DNA from: JAKANT01 sp035502095
Lineage (GTDB): Bacteria; Pseudomonadota; Gammaproteobacteria; Burkholderiales; Burkholderiaceae_F
Assembly: GCA_035502095.1 (NCBI GenBank)
Contig: DATJUX010000040.1
Location: 248,001-312,000, forward strand
Length of the DNA: 64,000 nucleotides
Direction of reading: 5' to 3'
Made by a program: the position numbers and the translations under genes. The notes below the pieces were generated by a model, which was given only the letters and a program-made list of their open reading frames with translations, was not told the DNA's origin and did no database searches. Shown here piece after piece: positions 18,408-26,933 of this stretch. Position 1 is the first letter of the stretch. Each line of letters starts with the position of its first letter.

Positions 18408-18833
18408 TCAGCGTGAGTGGATGTCCAGGGACGGAAAGAAATACGCGACTTCGCCGCGTGCGGTGTCGGCGCCGTCCGATCCATGGACCGCGTTGGCGTC
18501 GATGCTGTCGGCGAAATCGGCACGGATCGTCCCGGGAGCCGCCTTCTTCGGGTCGGTCGCGCCCATCAGTTCCCGGTTCTTCGCGATGGCGTTTTCGCCC
18601 TCGAGTACCTGCACCATGATCGGCCCGGAGACCATGAACTCCACCAGATCGTTGAAGAACGGCCGCCCGCGATGAACCGCGTAGAAGCCCTCCGCTTGCC
18701 CGCGCGACAGGTGGGTCATGCGCGACGCGACGATCTTCAGGCCGGCGCTTTCGAAACGACTGTAGATCTGGCCGATGACGTTCTTTGCGACGGCATCCGG
18801 CTTGATGATGGACAGCGTCCTTTCAATTGCCAT
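18408..18833 (-). CDS. ndk: Nucleoside diphosphate kinase
   Basis: A 141-residue enzyme balancing NTP pools by phosphate transfer. Starts MAIERTLSIIKPDAVAKN. The active-site His lies in GATDPKKAAPGTIRADF...NAVHGSDGADTA, with HGSD the phospho-His motif. It is the standard length. It is first of a likely unit ndk-rlmN-pilF-rodZ-ispG-hisS; a 160-bp gap separates it from rlmD upstream. Confidence 0.97.
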   Translation of the reverse strand: MAIERTLSIIKPDAVAKNVIGQIYSRFESAGLKIVASRMTHLSRGQAEGFYAVHRGRPFFNDLVEFMVSGPIMVQVLEGENAIAKNRELMGATDPKKAAPGTIRADFADSIDANAVHGSDGADTARGEVAYFFPSLDIHSR

Positions 18834-18873
18834 TGCTTTTCCAGTCGACCGGGGAAGTGGGAGCGCAACCAGG

Positions 18874-18893
18874 GCAATCCGCGCCCGGATTGC
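18874..18893 (-). promoter_or_regulatory. Hairpin in the ndk 5' region
   Basis: A perfect 7-bp inverted repeat GCAATCC/GGATTGC with a 6-nt loop lies 41-60 bp upstream of the ndk ATG, inside the 160-bp gap 18834-18993. No T-run follows on the minus strand, so it is not a standard terminator. The AT-rich segment around 18905-18925 (minus-strand TTAATTTATTGG) upstream is the likely ndk promoter zone, but no convincing paired boxes could be assigned. Confidence 0.35.
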
Positions 18894-18993
18894 GGAATCA
18901 CCGCGAATAACTCCAATAAATTAAGGCCTTGCGCACTCTCGCGAGCCCGCGATGGTATCACGCAAGAGGCCGCGGATCGGCCGGCTCCACGCT

Positions 18994-20367
18994 TCACGGG
19001 CTGTCGCTGCGCCGGCCGCCGGGCTCCAGTACGGCGATCGATTCGACGTGCGAGGTATGGGGGAACATGTTCAGGACCCCCGCCGCGCACAGGTCCCATC
19101 CCGCGTCGTGATGCAGGATCGCGCAGTCGCGCGCCAGTGTGGCCGGATTGCACGAGACATAGACGAGGCGGCGCGGGGGCTGTGTCGCAGCGGCGAGCGA
19201 CTGCACCACCGCGATCGCGCCCTCGCGCGGCGGGTCGAGTGCAACGAGGCCGATCCCGCCCATAGACCGCGTGAGTTCGCTCCAGTCCCCCGGCGCGAAC
19301 TCGAACAGGTCACGCCGGGAGAAGAGCGTGCGCCCCGCGAGCCCGTTCGCGGCCGCGGCGCCCGCCGCGCGTTCGAGCAACGCGGCGTTACCCTCGATGC
19401 CGAGCACCCGACCTGCGCGACGCGCCAGAGGCAGCGTGAAGTTGCCGAGGCCGCAGAAGAAATCGACCACCCGATCGTCCGGGCGCGGATCGAGGAGACG
19501 CACGACACGGCGTACCAGCACCTCGTTCACCCGGTGGTTGACCTGCGTGAAGTCGGTCGGGGCGAACGGCAGGATTACGCTGTGTTCGGGCAGCGCAAGT
19601 TGCAGCGTCGTTGGCGTGCCATTGAGCATCGGATGCGCGGTGTCGGGCCCGCCCGGTTGCAGCCAGAACTCGACCGCATGCGCAAGCGCGAATGCTTCGA
19701 TGCGGGCCAGATCCTCCGCCGTCGGCTTCTGCAACACCCGCGCGACCAGCACGATTCGTTCACCGCCGGCGTCATCGTGGCCGATTGCCAATTCGGCCTG
19801 CGGCAGGGCGGCGCGAATCGACAGGCCGCCGAACAGTGTGCGCAGTCCCGGGATCAGCTTGCCGACGCGCGGCGGCAGCACAGGGCACTCGTGCATGTCC
19901 GCCACGTAGCTGCTGCGACGCTCGTGAAAGCCGACGAGCACCCCGCCTTTCTTAGCGACGTACCGCACCGAAAGGCGCGCCCGATGTCGATACCCCCACG
20001 TAGGACCGGCAATCGGGCGCAGCAGCAACTGCGGACGCACCCGACCGATGTGCCACAGTGCGTCCTCGAGGATGCGCTGCTTGACGGCGACCTGGGCCAC
20101 CGGCGCGAGGTGCTGCATCGAGCAGCCGCCGCACGCGCCGGCATGCAGCCCGAAATGCGGGCAGCCCGGTGTGACGCGCTGACTGCTTGCGCGCAGGATC
20201 TCCACCGCTCGTGCGGTTTCGTACTTGGGTTTCGCGCGCAAGGACTCGATGCGCACGCGCTCGCCCGGAAGCGCGCCCTCGACGAATACAACCTTGCCGC
20301 TGTGGCGCGTGACGCCGCGCCCCTCGGGATCGAGCGACTCGATCTCGACGATGGGCAACTCGGTCAC
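18994..20367 (-). CDS. rlmD: 23S rRNA (uracil1939-C5)-methyltransferase RlmD
   Basis: 457 residues from the GTG at 20367. N-terminal TRAM domain (IVEIESLDPEGRGVTRHSGKV). [4Fe-4S] ligands are in CPHFGLHAGACGGC plus a fourth Cys in HECPVL. SAM-binding motif DFFCGLGNFTLPLA, and catalytic Cys in YVSCNPATLARD. These are all RumA hallmarks. A TTG two codons earlier overlaps the exonuclease TGA (TTGA) and could be the start instead. It lies directly after the exonuclease gene, two bases from its stop. Confidence 0.93.
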   Translation of the reverse strand: MTELPIVEIESLDPEGRGVTRHSGKVVFVEGALPGERVRIESLRAKPKYETARAVEILRASSQRVTPGCPHFGLHAGACGGCSMQHLAPVAQVAVKQRILEDALWHIGRVRPQLLLRPIAGPTWGYRHRARLSVRYVAKKGGVLVGFHERRSSYVADMHECPVLPPRVGKLIPGLRTLFGGLSIRAALPQAELAIGHDDAGGERIVLVARVLQKPTAEDLARIEAFALAHAVEFWLQPGGPDTAHPMLNGTPTTLQLALPEHSVILPFAPTDFTQVNHRVNEVLVRRVVRLLDPRPDDRVVDFFCGLGNFTLPLARRAGRVLGIEGNAALLERAAGAAAANGLAGRTLFSRRDLFEFAPGDWSELTRSMGGIGLVALDPPREGAIAVVQSLAAATQPPRRLVYVSCNPATLARDCAILHHDAGWDLCAAGVLNMFPHTSHVESIAVLEPGGRRSDSP

Positions 20368-20369
20368 GG

Positions 20370-21149
20370 TCAACCCGCCGGCCAAGCGCCGAGCAGCCGC
20401 AACCAATGCGCGCCTTCCAGCGACTGCAGTGCCGCGCGCACGAGCTGCATTTCTCCGGCGTACGCCGACTCGTCGAGTTCTCCACGCATCTTCTGGAAGC
20501 GGCAAAAGACCAGATACGTGTTGACGACGTCGGTCTCGCAGTAGCTCCGTATTGTCCCGAGCCGACCGGCGCGGTACGCCTCCCAGACCTGGGCGCCGTC
20601 CATGCCGAGCTTCCCGGCGAAACCGGCGAGGCGCGAAATGTCGTCGAGCGGCGCACTGGCGCGCGGCTGGTACATGGACAGCACGTCCATCAGGTCGAGA
20701 TGCCGCGTGTGGTAGCGATTTACGTAGTTGTTGAAGCGGAAATCGCGATCCTCGTCGCCGAGGTCCCAATAGCGGGCGGCATGCACACCGTGGATCAGGC
20801 CCCTGTAGTGCAGCACCGGCAGGTCGAACCCGCCGCCATTCCAGCTCACGAGCTGGGGTGTATAGCGCTCGATGACGCGAAAGAAGTCCTGGATCAGGCG
20901 CGCTTCCGGATCGGTCTCGTCCCCGAGACACCGGACGCGGAACCCGCCGTCATCGCGGAACGCGCAGCCGATGGCGACGATGCGGTGCAGGTGATGCTGC
21001 AGGAAGTCCGAGCCGATCCGTTCGCGTCGTTCGGCAAAGGCTCGCGCCGCCACCTCGCCGTCATCGAGCGCCGCCCACTCGGGACGCAGCCGGCGCAGGC
21101 CGGCCGTATCCGGGACGGTCTCGATATCGAAGCACAGGACCGGGGTCAT
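20370..21149 (-). CDS. Predicted 3'-5' exonuclease, PolB-like DEDDy type
   Basis: 259 residues resembling the exonuclease domain of family B DNA polymerases without a polymerase domain. Acidic motifs in order: Exo I FDIETVPD (about 7-14), Exo II SWNGGGFDLPVL (about 100), and Exo III YCETDVVNTYLVF (about 205) with the DEDDy tyrosine. It probably trims single-stranded DNA or RNA 3' ends, though the biological substrate is unknown. It starts seven bases after nlpD ends and leads into rlmD. Confidence 0.87.
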   Translation of the reverse strand: MTPVLCFDIETVPDTAGLRRLRPEWAALDDGEVAARAFAERRERIGSDFLQHHLHRIVAIGCAFRDDGGFRVRCLGDETDPEARLIQDFFRVIERYTPQLVSWNGGGFDLPVLHYRGLIHGVHAARYWDLGDEDRDFRFNNYVNRYHTRHLDLMDVLSMYQPRASAPLDDISRLAGFAGKLGMDGAQVWEAYRAGRLGTIRSYCETDVVNTYLVFCRFQKMRGELDESAYAGEMQLVRAALQSLEGAHWLRLLGAWPAG

Positions 21150-21156
21150 CGCACGA

Positions 21157-22146
21157 TCAACGCGGCGGCAGGTACTTCACCGGGTCGACCGGCTTGCCAC
21201 GATAGCGAATCTCGAAATGCAGCTTCGCTTGTCCGTCGTCGGTCTTGCCGAGATCCGCAATGCGTTGTCCGCGCTTCACCGGCTGTCCCTGTTTGACCAG
21301 GATCTGCTTGTTGTGGGCGTACGCCGAGATGAAATCGTCGTTGTGCTTGATGATCACCAGGTTGCCGTACATGCGCAGGCCGCTGCCGCTATAGACGACG
21401 TCGCCGTCGCCCGCGGCGAGCACCGCGTCGCCTTCGGTGCCCGCGATGTCGATGCCTTTGTTGCGGCTTTCGCTGTAGCCATCGACCACCTTACCTTTCG
21501 CGGGCCACTGCCACAGCAGGCCCGTTCCCGACGTCGCGGCCGGCGGCGCGGGACTTGGCCGCTCGGCTGGCGGCTTCGGGCCCGGCTCCGCCGGGGCAGG
21601 CGCCGGCGCAGCGGCTGGAGGTGGAGGCGTGGCGGCGACCACGGGCGGGCCCGCAGCTGACGGAGGAGGCAGCGGCGCGGGTGTCGTCGCGGGCGGGACT
21701 GCATCGAGCGGGCGCGTCTCGGTCGGGGCGGACGAGCCTACCGACACCACCCCGACCACGGCTGCCGCGTCGGCTTCCGGCGGTGCCACCCGCAGGGATT
21801 GGCCTGGCGTGAGCTTGGTCGGATCGTCCAGATTGTTCCAGCGTGCGATGTCGCGGTAGTCCTGGCCGAATGCGACGGCAATGCTGTAGAGCGTGTCGCC
21901 GCGCTGAACCACGTAGGTTCCGTTCGCAGCCTCGCGTTGCGTCACCACCGGGGCGGGCGCAGCCGGAGCCTGAGCGGCCGCGACCGGCGCGGGCGGCGTC
22001 GCCGGCCGGCTGGCGCGCGACTTGTCCTCGATCGGCGCCTCGCGCACACCGCGCACGGTGCAACCCGCGCCCACGACGACCGCAACCACTAGCGGAATCG
22101 CCACCCATGACAGGAGGCGAACGTCACGAATCCCTTGCCGCTTCAT
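21157..22146 (-). CDS. nlpD: NlpD-like lipoprotein, LysM + degenerate M23 domain
   Basis: 329 residues. Lipoprotein signal with lipobox GAGC (Cys about 29), a LysM peptidoglycan-binding domain (GTYVVQRGDTLYSIAVAFG), a Pro/Ala-rich linker (about 180-245) and a C-terminal LytM/M23 domain. The first zinc-ligand His of active M23 peptidases is replaced by Asn-Lys (RNKGIDIAG), as in E. coli NlpD. It is therefore probably an activator of an amidase, such as AmiC, at division rather than a hydrolase. Its ATG overlaps the pcm stop (ATGA). rpoS, the usual next gene, is missing. Confidence 0.92.
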   Translation of the reverse strand: MKRQGIRDVRLLSWVAIPLVVAVVVGAGCTVRGVREAPIEDKSRASRPATPPAPVAAAQAPAAPAPVVTQREAANGTYVVQRGDTLYSIAVAFGQDYRDIARWNNLDDPTKLTPGQSLRVAPPEADAAAVVGVVSVGSSAPTETRPLDAVPPATTPAPLPPPSAAGPPVVAATPPPPAAAPAPAPAEPGPKPPAERPSPAPPAATSGTGLLWQWPAKGKVVDGYSESRNKGIDIAGTEGDAVLAAGDGDVVYSGSGLRMYGNLVIIKHNDDFISAYAHNKQILVKQGQPVKRGQRIADLGKTDDGQAKLHFEIRYRGKPVDPVKYLPPR

Positions 22147-22811
22147 TGCACCCCCGATCGCAGCGGAACGAACCGCACTTCCTCTTCCATCCTGCGCGAC
22201 ATCCGGCCCGCGGCGTCGCGCCGCAGGACCATCAGGCGTTGCATGTCGCCTCCGACCGGCGCCACGATCGATCCTCCGGGTGCAAGCTGCTCGGGCCACG
22301 CCGGCGGCAACTCCATGCCGGCGGCCGCGGCGACGATGGCATCGAAGGGTGCGTGAGCGGGCAGGCCCAGGACCCCGTCGCCGAGAATGAGGTGCAGGTT
22401 GGACAATCGGAGCGGGCGCAGGTTGGCGCGCGCCCGGTCATGCAGCGCGCGCACGCGTTCGACCGAATAGACCTGCCCGGCGACCTGCGCCATCACGGCA
22501 GCGGCGTATCCGCAACCGGTGCCGATCTCGAGCACCTGCATGCGCCGCGCATCCGGCACCCCGGCAAGCGCGAGTTCGATCGTCCGGGCGACGATGTAGG
22601 GCTGCGAGATGGTCTGGCCGTGGCCGATCGGCAATGCGCTGTCCTCGTAGGCGCGACTGGACAGCGCGGCATCAACGAAGAGATGGCGCGGCACGCGTGC
22701 CATTGCATCGAGCACGCGCGGGTCGCGCACGCCCTGCTCCCGGACGCGTTCGACCATGCGCTCGCGCACGCGCTCGGAAACCATGCCTGCGTCGTGCCCG
22801 GACGAGGTCAT
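22143..22811 (-). CDS. pcm: Protein-L-isoaspartate O-methyltransferase
   Basis: A 222-residue repair enzyme that methylates isoaspartyl residues in aged proteins. Contains ALPIGHGQTISQPYIVA and the SAM-binding loop VLEIGTGCGYAAAVMA. The start is the ATG at 22811, overlapping the surE TGA (ATGA). A second ATG nine codons on (MVSERVRERM) is possible. It is the middle gene of surE-pcm-nlpD, each joined by a four-base overlap. Confidence 0.94.
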   Translation of the reverse strand: MTSSGHDAGMVSERVRERMVERVREQGVRDPRVLDAMARVPRHLFVDAALSSRAYEDSALPIGHGQTISQPYIVARTIELALAGVPDARRMQVLEIGTGCGYAAAVMAQVAGQVYSVERVRALHDRARANLRPLRLSNLHLILGDGVLGLPAHAPFDAIVAAAAGMELPPAWPEQLAPGGSIVAPVGGDMQRLMVLRRDAAGRMSRRMEEEVRFVPLRSGVQ

Positions 22812-23566
22812 GCGGCAGTTGCAGGTAGCTGCAGCCAGTTCCGCACCGCCGGCAGCTGCGCGGTGTCGGTGAGATCGATCTGCAACGGCGTCAGGGAAAC
22901 GTAGCCGTGCGCGACGGCATGGAAGTCGGTTCCCTCGCCCGCGTCCTTCGCAAGACCCGAGGCGCCGACCCAGTAGATCGTCTCGCCGCGCGGGTTGCGG
23001 GCCTGTATCACCGGCTCCGACGGATGGCGTTTGCCGAGGCGCGTCACGGCGACGCCCCGGATCGCGGCGGGTGGCAGGTTCGGCACGTTGACGTTGAGGA
23101 GACATGGCGTACTCAACGGCTGGCGGGCGATCCGGCCGACAATCTCGGCCGCGATCGCGGCAGCGGTCGCGAGGTGTTCGTGGCCCTTCTCGACCAGCGA
23201 GAACGCGATCGACGGCACGCCGAAGACGAATCCTTCCATGGCCGCGGCGACCGTCCCCGAGTAGATCGTGTCGTCGCCCATGTTCTGGCCGTCGTTGATT
23301 CCCGATACGACCAGGTCCGGCCGGTGGTCGAGCAGCCCGGTCAGCGCGATGTGGACGCAGTCGGTGGGAGTGCCGTTGACGAACATGAACCCGTTCGACC
23401 CGCGCTGCACGCTCAGCGGGCGACTGAGAGTGAGCGAGTTGCTCGCCCCGCTGTGGTTCTGCTCCGGCGCGATGACGAAAAGTTCGCCGAACGGCCGCAC
23501 GGCGTCCACGAGGGCCTGCAACCCCGGGGCAAGGTAGCCGTCGTCATTGGAAATCAGGATCCGCAT
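22808..23566 (-). CDS. surE: 5'/3'-nucleotidase SurE
   Basis: A 252-residue metal-dependent phosphatase of nucleoside monophosphates and short polyphosphate. The metal-binding SNDDG is at 6-10, with NHSGASNS and SGINDGQNMG completing the active site. Length and order are standard. It is first gene of surE-pcm-nlpD and probably shares a transcript with the GNAT gene 41 bp upstream. Confidence 0.96.
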   Translation of the reverse strand: MRILISNDDGYLAPGLQALVDAVRPFGELFVIAPEQNHSGASNSLTLSRPLSVQRGSNGFMFVNGTPTDCVHIALTGLLDHRPDLVVSGINDGQNMGDDTIYSGTVAAAMEGFVFGVPSIAFSLVEKGHEHLATAAAIAAEIVGRIARQPLSTPCLLNVNVPNLPPAAIRGVAVTRLGKRHPSEPVIQARNPRGETIYWVGASGLAKDAGEGTDFHAVAHGYVSLTPLQIDLTDTAQLPAVRNWLQLPATAA

Positions 23567-23607
23567 CGCTCAAAGCGGGGTCGGGGCGCGTCGCAGGGTG
23601 CGGTCGT

Positions 23608-24165
23608 CTACAGCTTCCGGGTCACGATTCGAACGCTCCGATCATCCGGGCACGACTTGTCGTCGAACCCCAGTCGCTTGGCGAGACCTCGCATGGCAGA
23701 GTTCGATGCGAGAACGAACCCCTCCATGGTCAGGAAGCCGTCATGACGCGCGACTTCCATCAGAATCTCCATCAGCCGGCGCGCGAGCCCGACACCTTGC
23801 CACTCGTCGGTGATCGTGACGGCGAACTCGCACGAGTCGCTTCCGGGTGCCGACGCGTAGCGCGCGCCGGCGACGATGGGGCCATCGTCGCCGCCATTCA
23901 CTGCCACCAGCGCAAATTCCTGGTCGGGCCTTGGGCTCGTGGCAGCGTCGAGTGTCTTGCTCGACAGCTCACGCTTGGGTGCCATGAAGCGCGTGTAGCG
24001 CGCATCCGCGGAAAGATTGAGGACCGCCGCGTGCAGACCTTCCCGGTCTTGCGGGCGGATCGGCCGGACCGTGACCTTGCGACCGTCGCGCAGTCCAAGG
24101 CCCATGGGGAAAGCGATCGATGAAGATCCGGATTGCACCCCGCCTCCATTCATTCGAGCCGGCAT
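23608..24165 (-). CDS. GNAT-family N-acetyltransferase
   Basis: 185 residues with a single GNAT fold: beta1 KVTVRPIRPQDREGLHAAV, the FMAPKRELS segment, and the acetyl-CoA loop DEWQGVGLARRLME (V/I-x-x-x-Q-G-x-G/A). The C-terminal part is NSAMRGLAKRLGFDDK. The substrate cannot be told. The start is uncertain: ATG at 24165 or 24153, GTG at 24138 after GGAGG, or ATG at 24105. Conserved sequence begins only at about GLGLRDGRKVTVRP. Confidence 0.8.
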   Translation of the reverse strand: MPARMNGGGVQSGSSSIAFPMGLGLRDGRKVTVRPIRPQDREGLHAAVLNLSADARYTRFMAPKRELSSKTLDAATSPRPDQEFALVAVNGGDDGPIVAGARYASAPGSDSCEFAVTITDEWQGVGLARRLMEILMEVARHDGFLTMEGFVLASNSAMRGLAKRLGFDDKSCPDDRSVRIVTRKL

Positions 24166-24573
24166 CCCGAGTCGGGACCGCCGGAACCGCCTTGTACCAC
24201 GTCACGGAACGGCGAAAGAATGTGGTGTCGGTGAAGGAAGTACGGCCGCAGGCCCAGCGCGTGAAACATCGTGCCGGGAACGAGACGCTCGTCCGCAAAT
24301 GACCCCCCGCGCGGCGCGCGACTTGCCACCTCGAGACGCGCTGTATCATCCGCCGTGATCACTCCTGATGCTCGCGTCGTACCCAGGCGTGCGACTCGAA
24401 CGGTCCTGGTTGTTCAAACCCCGGAATTTCCGCGTTCCTTGCGCGGTGTCAAACCCCGGTCAGCGATCTCCAGCACCATGATGATCTGACGGGCGCGCAC
24501 GGTCGACTGCACCGAGTCGGGGACAGCGCGAATCCATTACTTGAAGTCCCATCCAGCCGGAGAAATTCTCATC
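24166..24573. other. 408-bp intergenic region between divergent genes
   Basis: Separates the minus-strand GNAT gene from the plus-strand DUF3141 gene. Small open frames on both strands (for example 24150-24362 minus and 24120-24302 plus) show no recognisable domain and no convincing ribosome site, so I do not call them. An 11-bp direct repeat TCAAACCCCGG occurs at 24414-24424 and 24449-24459, 35 bp apart, and could be an operator. A -10-like TATCAT near 24344 has TTGCCA 15 bp upstream, which is a short spacer. Promoters for both flanking genes are expected here. Confidence 0.5.
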
Positions 24574-26889
24574 ATGGACGCAACAGATCGGCTCGCACGT
24601 GGCCACCGCCTCGGTACCCGTATCGCGACGGTGTTCCAGAAGCGGACCCAGATCGCCAACCAGAAGTTCGCGCAGCGCGCGACCAAGGCGTTCGAGGGCG
24701 TCGAAACGCCGGCGACGATGCCATTCCCGCTGGACCCGCAGAGTTGGTGGCGCTACGCGGTCGACGCGACGCAACGGTCGATTCTCTACTGGGAAACCTT
24801 GTGGGAGCGCGGCAACAACTTCGTCGAACACACGGCGCAAGGCCTCAAGCCGGTTCTCCACTTCGACTACGACACGGTGCTGGACGGCCGCACCTTCGAG
24901 CGGCCGGTGAACTATGCCTTGCTGCGAATCAAGCCGCCCGAGGGGGTGACCGTCGAGCCGCGCCATCGGCCCTACGTGATCATCGACCCGCGTGCCGGGC
25001 ACGGCCCAGGCATTGGCGGCTTCAAGGACGATTCGCAGGTCGGCGTCGCACTGCGCGCCGGCCATCCCGTCTATTTCGTCATCTTCTTCCGCGATCCGGA
25101 GCCGGGTCAGACGCTGCTCGATGTCTGCCGCGCAGAACAGCGTTTCGTGAGGAAGGTGCGCGAGTTGCACCCGCATAGCGCCAAGCCCGCGATCGTCGGC
25201 AACTGCCAGGGCGGCTGGGCGGCGATGATGCTCGCTGCGTCCGACCCCGAGGACACCGGTCCGATCGTCATCAACGGTGCGCCGATGTCGTACTGGGGCG
25301 GCGCATGGAGCGAAGGCGAAGGCGACAATCCCATGCGCTATGCGGGCGGAATGCTCGGCGGCTCCTGGCTCGCCTCGATGGCGGCGGACCTGGGCCACGG
25401 CAAGTTCGATGGCGCGCATCTGGTGCAGAACTTCGAGAACCTCAATCCCGCCAACAGCCTGTGGGACAAGTACTACAACCTCTACAACAAAGCGGACACC
25501 GAACCGCCGCGGTTCCTCGAGTTCGAGCGTTGGTGGGGTGGCTATTACCTGATGAACCGCGAAGAGATCGAATGGATCACGCGCAACCTGTTCGTCGGCA
25601 ACAAGCTCTGGACGGGAACCGTCAAGGATGCGGGCGGGAAGACCTTCGATCTGCGCGAGATCAGGTCCCCGATCATCCTGTTCGCCTCCATGGGCGACAA
25701 CATCACGCCGCCGCAGCAGGCCTTCAACTGGGTCGTCGATGTCTATGGCAGCACGGAGGAGATCAAGTCGCGCGGCCAGGTCATCGTCGGCCTCCTGCAC
25801 GAGTCCATCGGTCACCTGGGCATCTTCGTGTCCGGCAAGGTGGCGAAGAAGGAACACACGCAGATCGTGTCGGTCCTGAAGACCATCGAGCACCTGCCGC
25901 CCGGCCTGTACGGGATGAAGATCACCGAAGTCGCCGGCAACGGCAGCGCCGGTGGATACAGCGTCGAGTTCCACGAGCATCGGCTGGAAGACATCGCCGC
26001 GCAGCTGAACCGGTTCCAGCGAGCCGACGAAAGCGCCTTCGAAGCGGTCAACAAGGTCTCGGACCTGAACCAGCGTGCCTACGAGCTGTTCGGCCGCCCC
26101 TTCACGCAGGCGATGGCCAATGAATACAGCGCAGAACTGTTGCGCGAGTTCCATCCGTTGCGCTTCCAGAACTGGGCCGTTTCGAGCTTGAACCCGTTCC
26201 TCGCGTGGCTCGCCCCCGCGGCGCAGGCGGTGAAAGCGAATCGCCAGGCATTGCAAGCGGACCACCCGCTGCGGCGTGCCGAAAACATCAATGCCGAGCT
26301 GTTCAGCGCGTCGCTCGATTATTACCGCGCCATGCGCGACGCGATGACGGAAGCCGGCTTCTTCTCCTTGTACGGCAACCTTACCGACGACGACATCGAC
26401 CGCGACCTTCAGGCAAAGCGCGACGCGCTTCCGGGCAAGGTCGATCCACGCGAACTGCCGATCGTGCGTGAGGCTCTGGCCTCGATCGAGGAAGGCGGCT
26501 ACGTCGAGGCACTTGCACGCGTCGCGTTCCTGATCGCGCGCAAGGGCGTTCCGCTGCCACTTTCGCGGCTGGAACTGCGGCAGGAACTGGCGCGCGAATA
26601 TGCGGACTATCTGCCCGAGACATCGCCGCACGAGTGGCGTCGCATCCGCGGCGAGCAGGAGATCATCGCCCGCTACGAACCGGACCGCGCCCTGAAGACC
26701 TTGCCATTGCTGCTCGGCGAGCGGGCGGACCGGCAGCGATTGCTCGATCTGCTGGACAAGCTGACGGTCGACGAGCGGGTTCAGGAGGCCGCGCCGGACC
26801 ACGACCAGCTCGAGATGCTCGGACGCATCCGCAAGGTGCTTGCCGAGAAGCCCGCGAAGGCGGCGCCCGTTCGCGAACGCGCGCACTGA
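24574..26889 (+). CDS. DUF3141 protein, PHA-synthase-like alpha/beta hydrolase
   Basis: 771 residues. The central alpha/beta-hydrolase core has the nucleophile elbow VGNCQGGW (Cys about 211). Its G-x-C-x-G is the form used by PhaC polyhydroxyalkanoate synthases rather than the Ser of lipases. Later FASMGDNITPP and HESIGHLG supply candidate Asp and His of a triad. A long helical C-terminus follows, ending in a Lys/Arg-rich tail. I recognise the DUF3141 family but not a proven function. The ATG at 24574 follows GGAGAA; the upstream TTG at 24541 is less likely. It is followed by fabI after 44 bp. Confidence 0.82.
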   Translation: MDATDRLARGHRLGTRIATVFQKRTQIANQKFAQRATKAFEGVETPATMPFPLDPQSWWRYAVDATQRSILYWETLWERGNNFVEHTAQGLKPVLHFDYDTVLDGRTFERPVNYALLRIKPPEGVTVEPRHRPYVIIDPRAGHGPGIGGFKDDSQVGVALRAGHPVYFVIFFRDPEPGQTLLDVCRAEQRFVRKVRELHPHSAKPAIVGNCQGGWAAMMLAASDPEDTGPIVINGAPMSYWGGAWSEGEGDNPMRYAGGMLGGSWLASMAADLGHGKFDGAHLVQNFENLNPANSLWDKYYNLYNKADTEPPRFLEFERWWGGYYLMNREEIEWITRNLFVGNKLWTGTVKDAGGKTFDLREIRSPIILFASMGDNITPPQQAFNWVVDVYGSTEEIKSRGQVIVGLLHESIGHLGIFVSGKVAKKEHTQIVSVLKTIEHLPPGLYGMKITEVAGNGSAGGYSVEFHEHRLEDIAAQLNRFQRADESAFEAVNKVSDLNQRAYELFGRPFTQAMANEYSAELLREFHPLRFQNWAVSSLNPFLAWLAPAAQAVKANRQALQADHPLRRAENINAELFSASLDYYRAMRDAMTEAGFFSLYGNLTDDDIDRDLQAKRDALPGKVDPRELPIVREALASIEEGGYVEALARVAFLIARKGVPLPLSRLELRQELAREYADYLPETSPHEWRRIRGEQEIIARYEPDRALKTLPLLLGERADRQRLLDLLDKLTVDERVQEAAPDHDQLEMLGRIRKVLAEKPAKAAPVRERAH

Positions 26890-26933
26890 GCGTTCGTCTC
26901 GCCTCCAACGAGCGACCCTGAAGGAAACCGGTC

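Noticed and set aside
24150..24362. A 70-codon minus-strand ORF upstream of the GNAT gene.
   Set aside because: No domain, no clear ribosome site, and it overlaps the uncertain GNAT start; it was kept only as a remark in the intergenic entry.
24460..26886. An 808-codon minus-strand open frame opposite the DUF3141 gene.
   Set aside because: It mirrors the coding strand codon by codon and has low-complexity Arg/Val/Gly composition. The plus-strand protein has recognisable motifs and a ribosome site.
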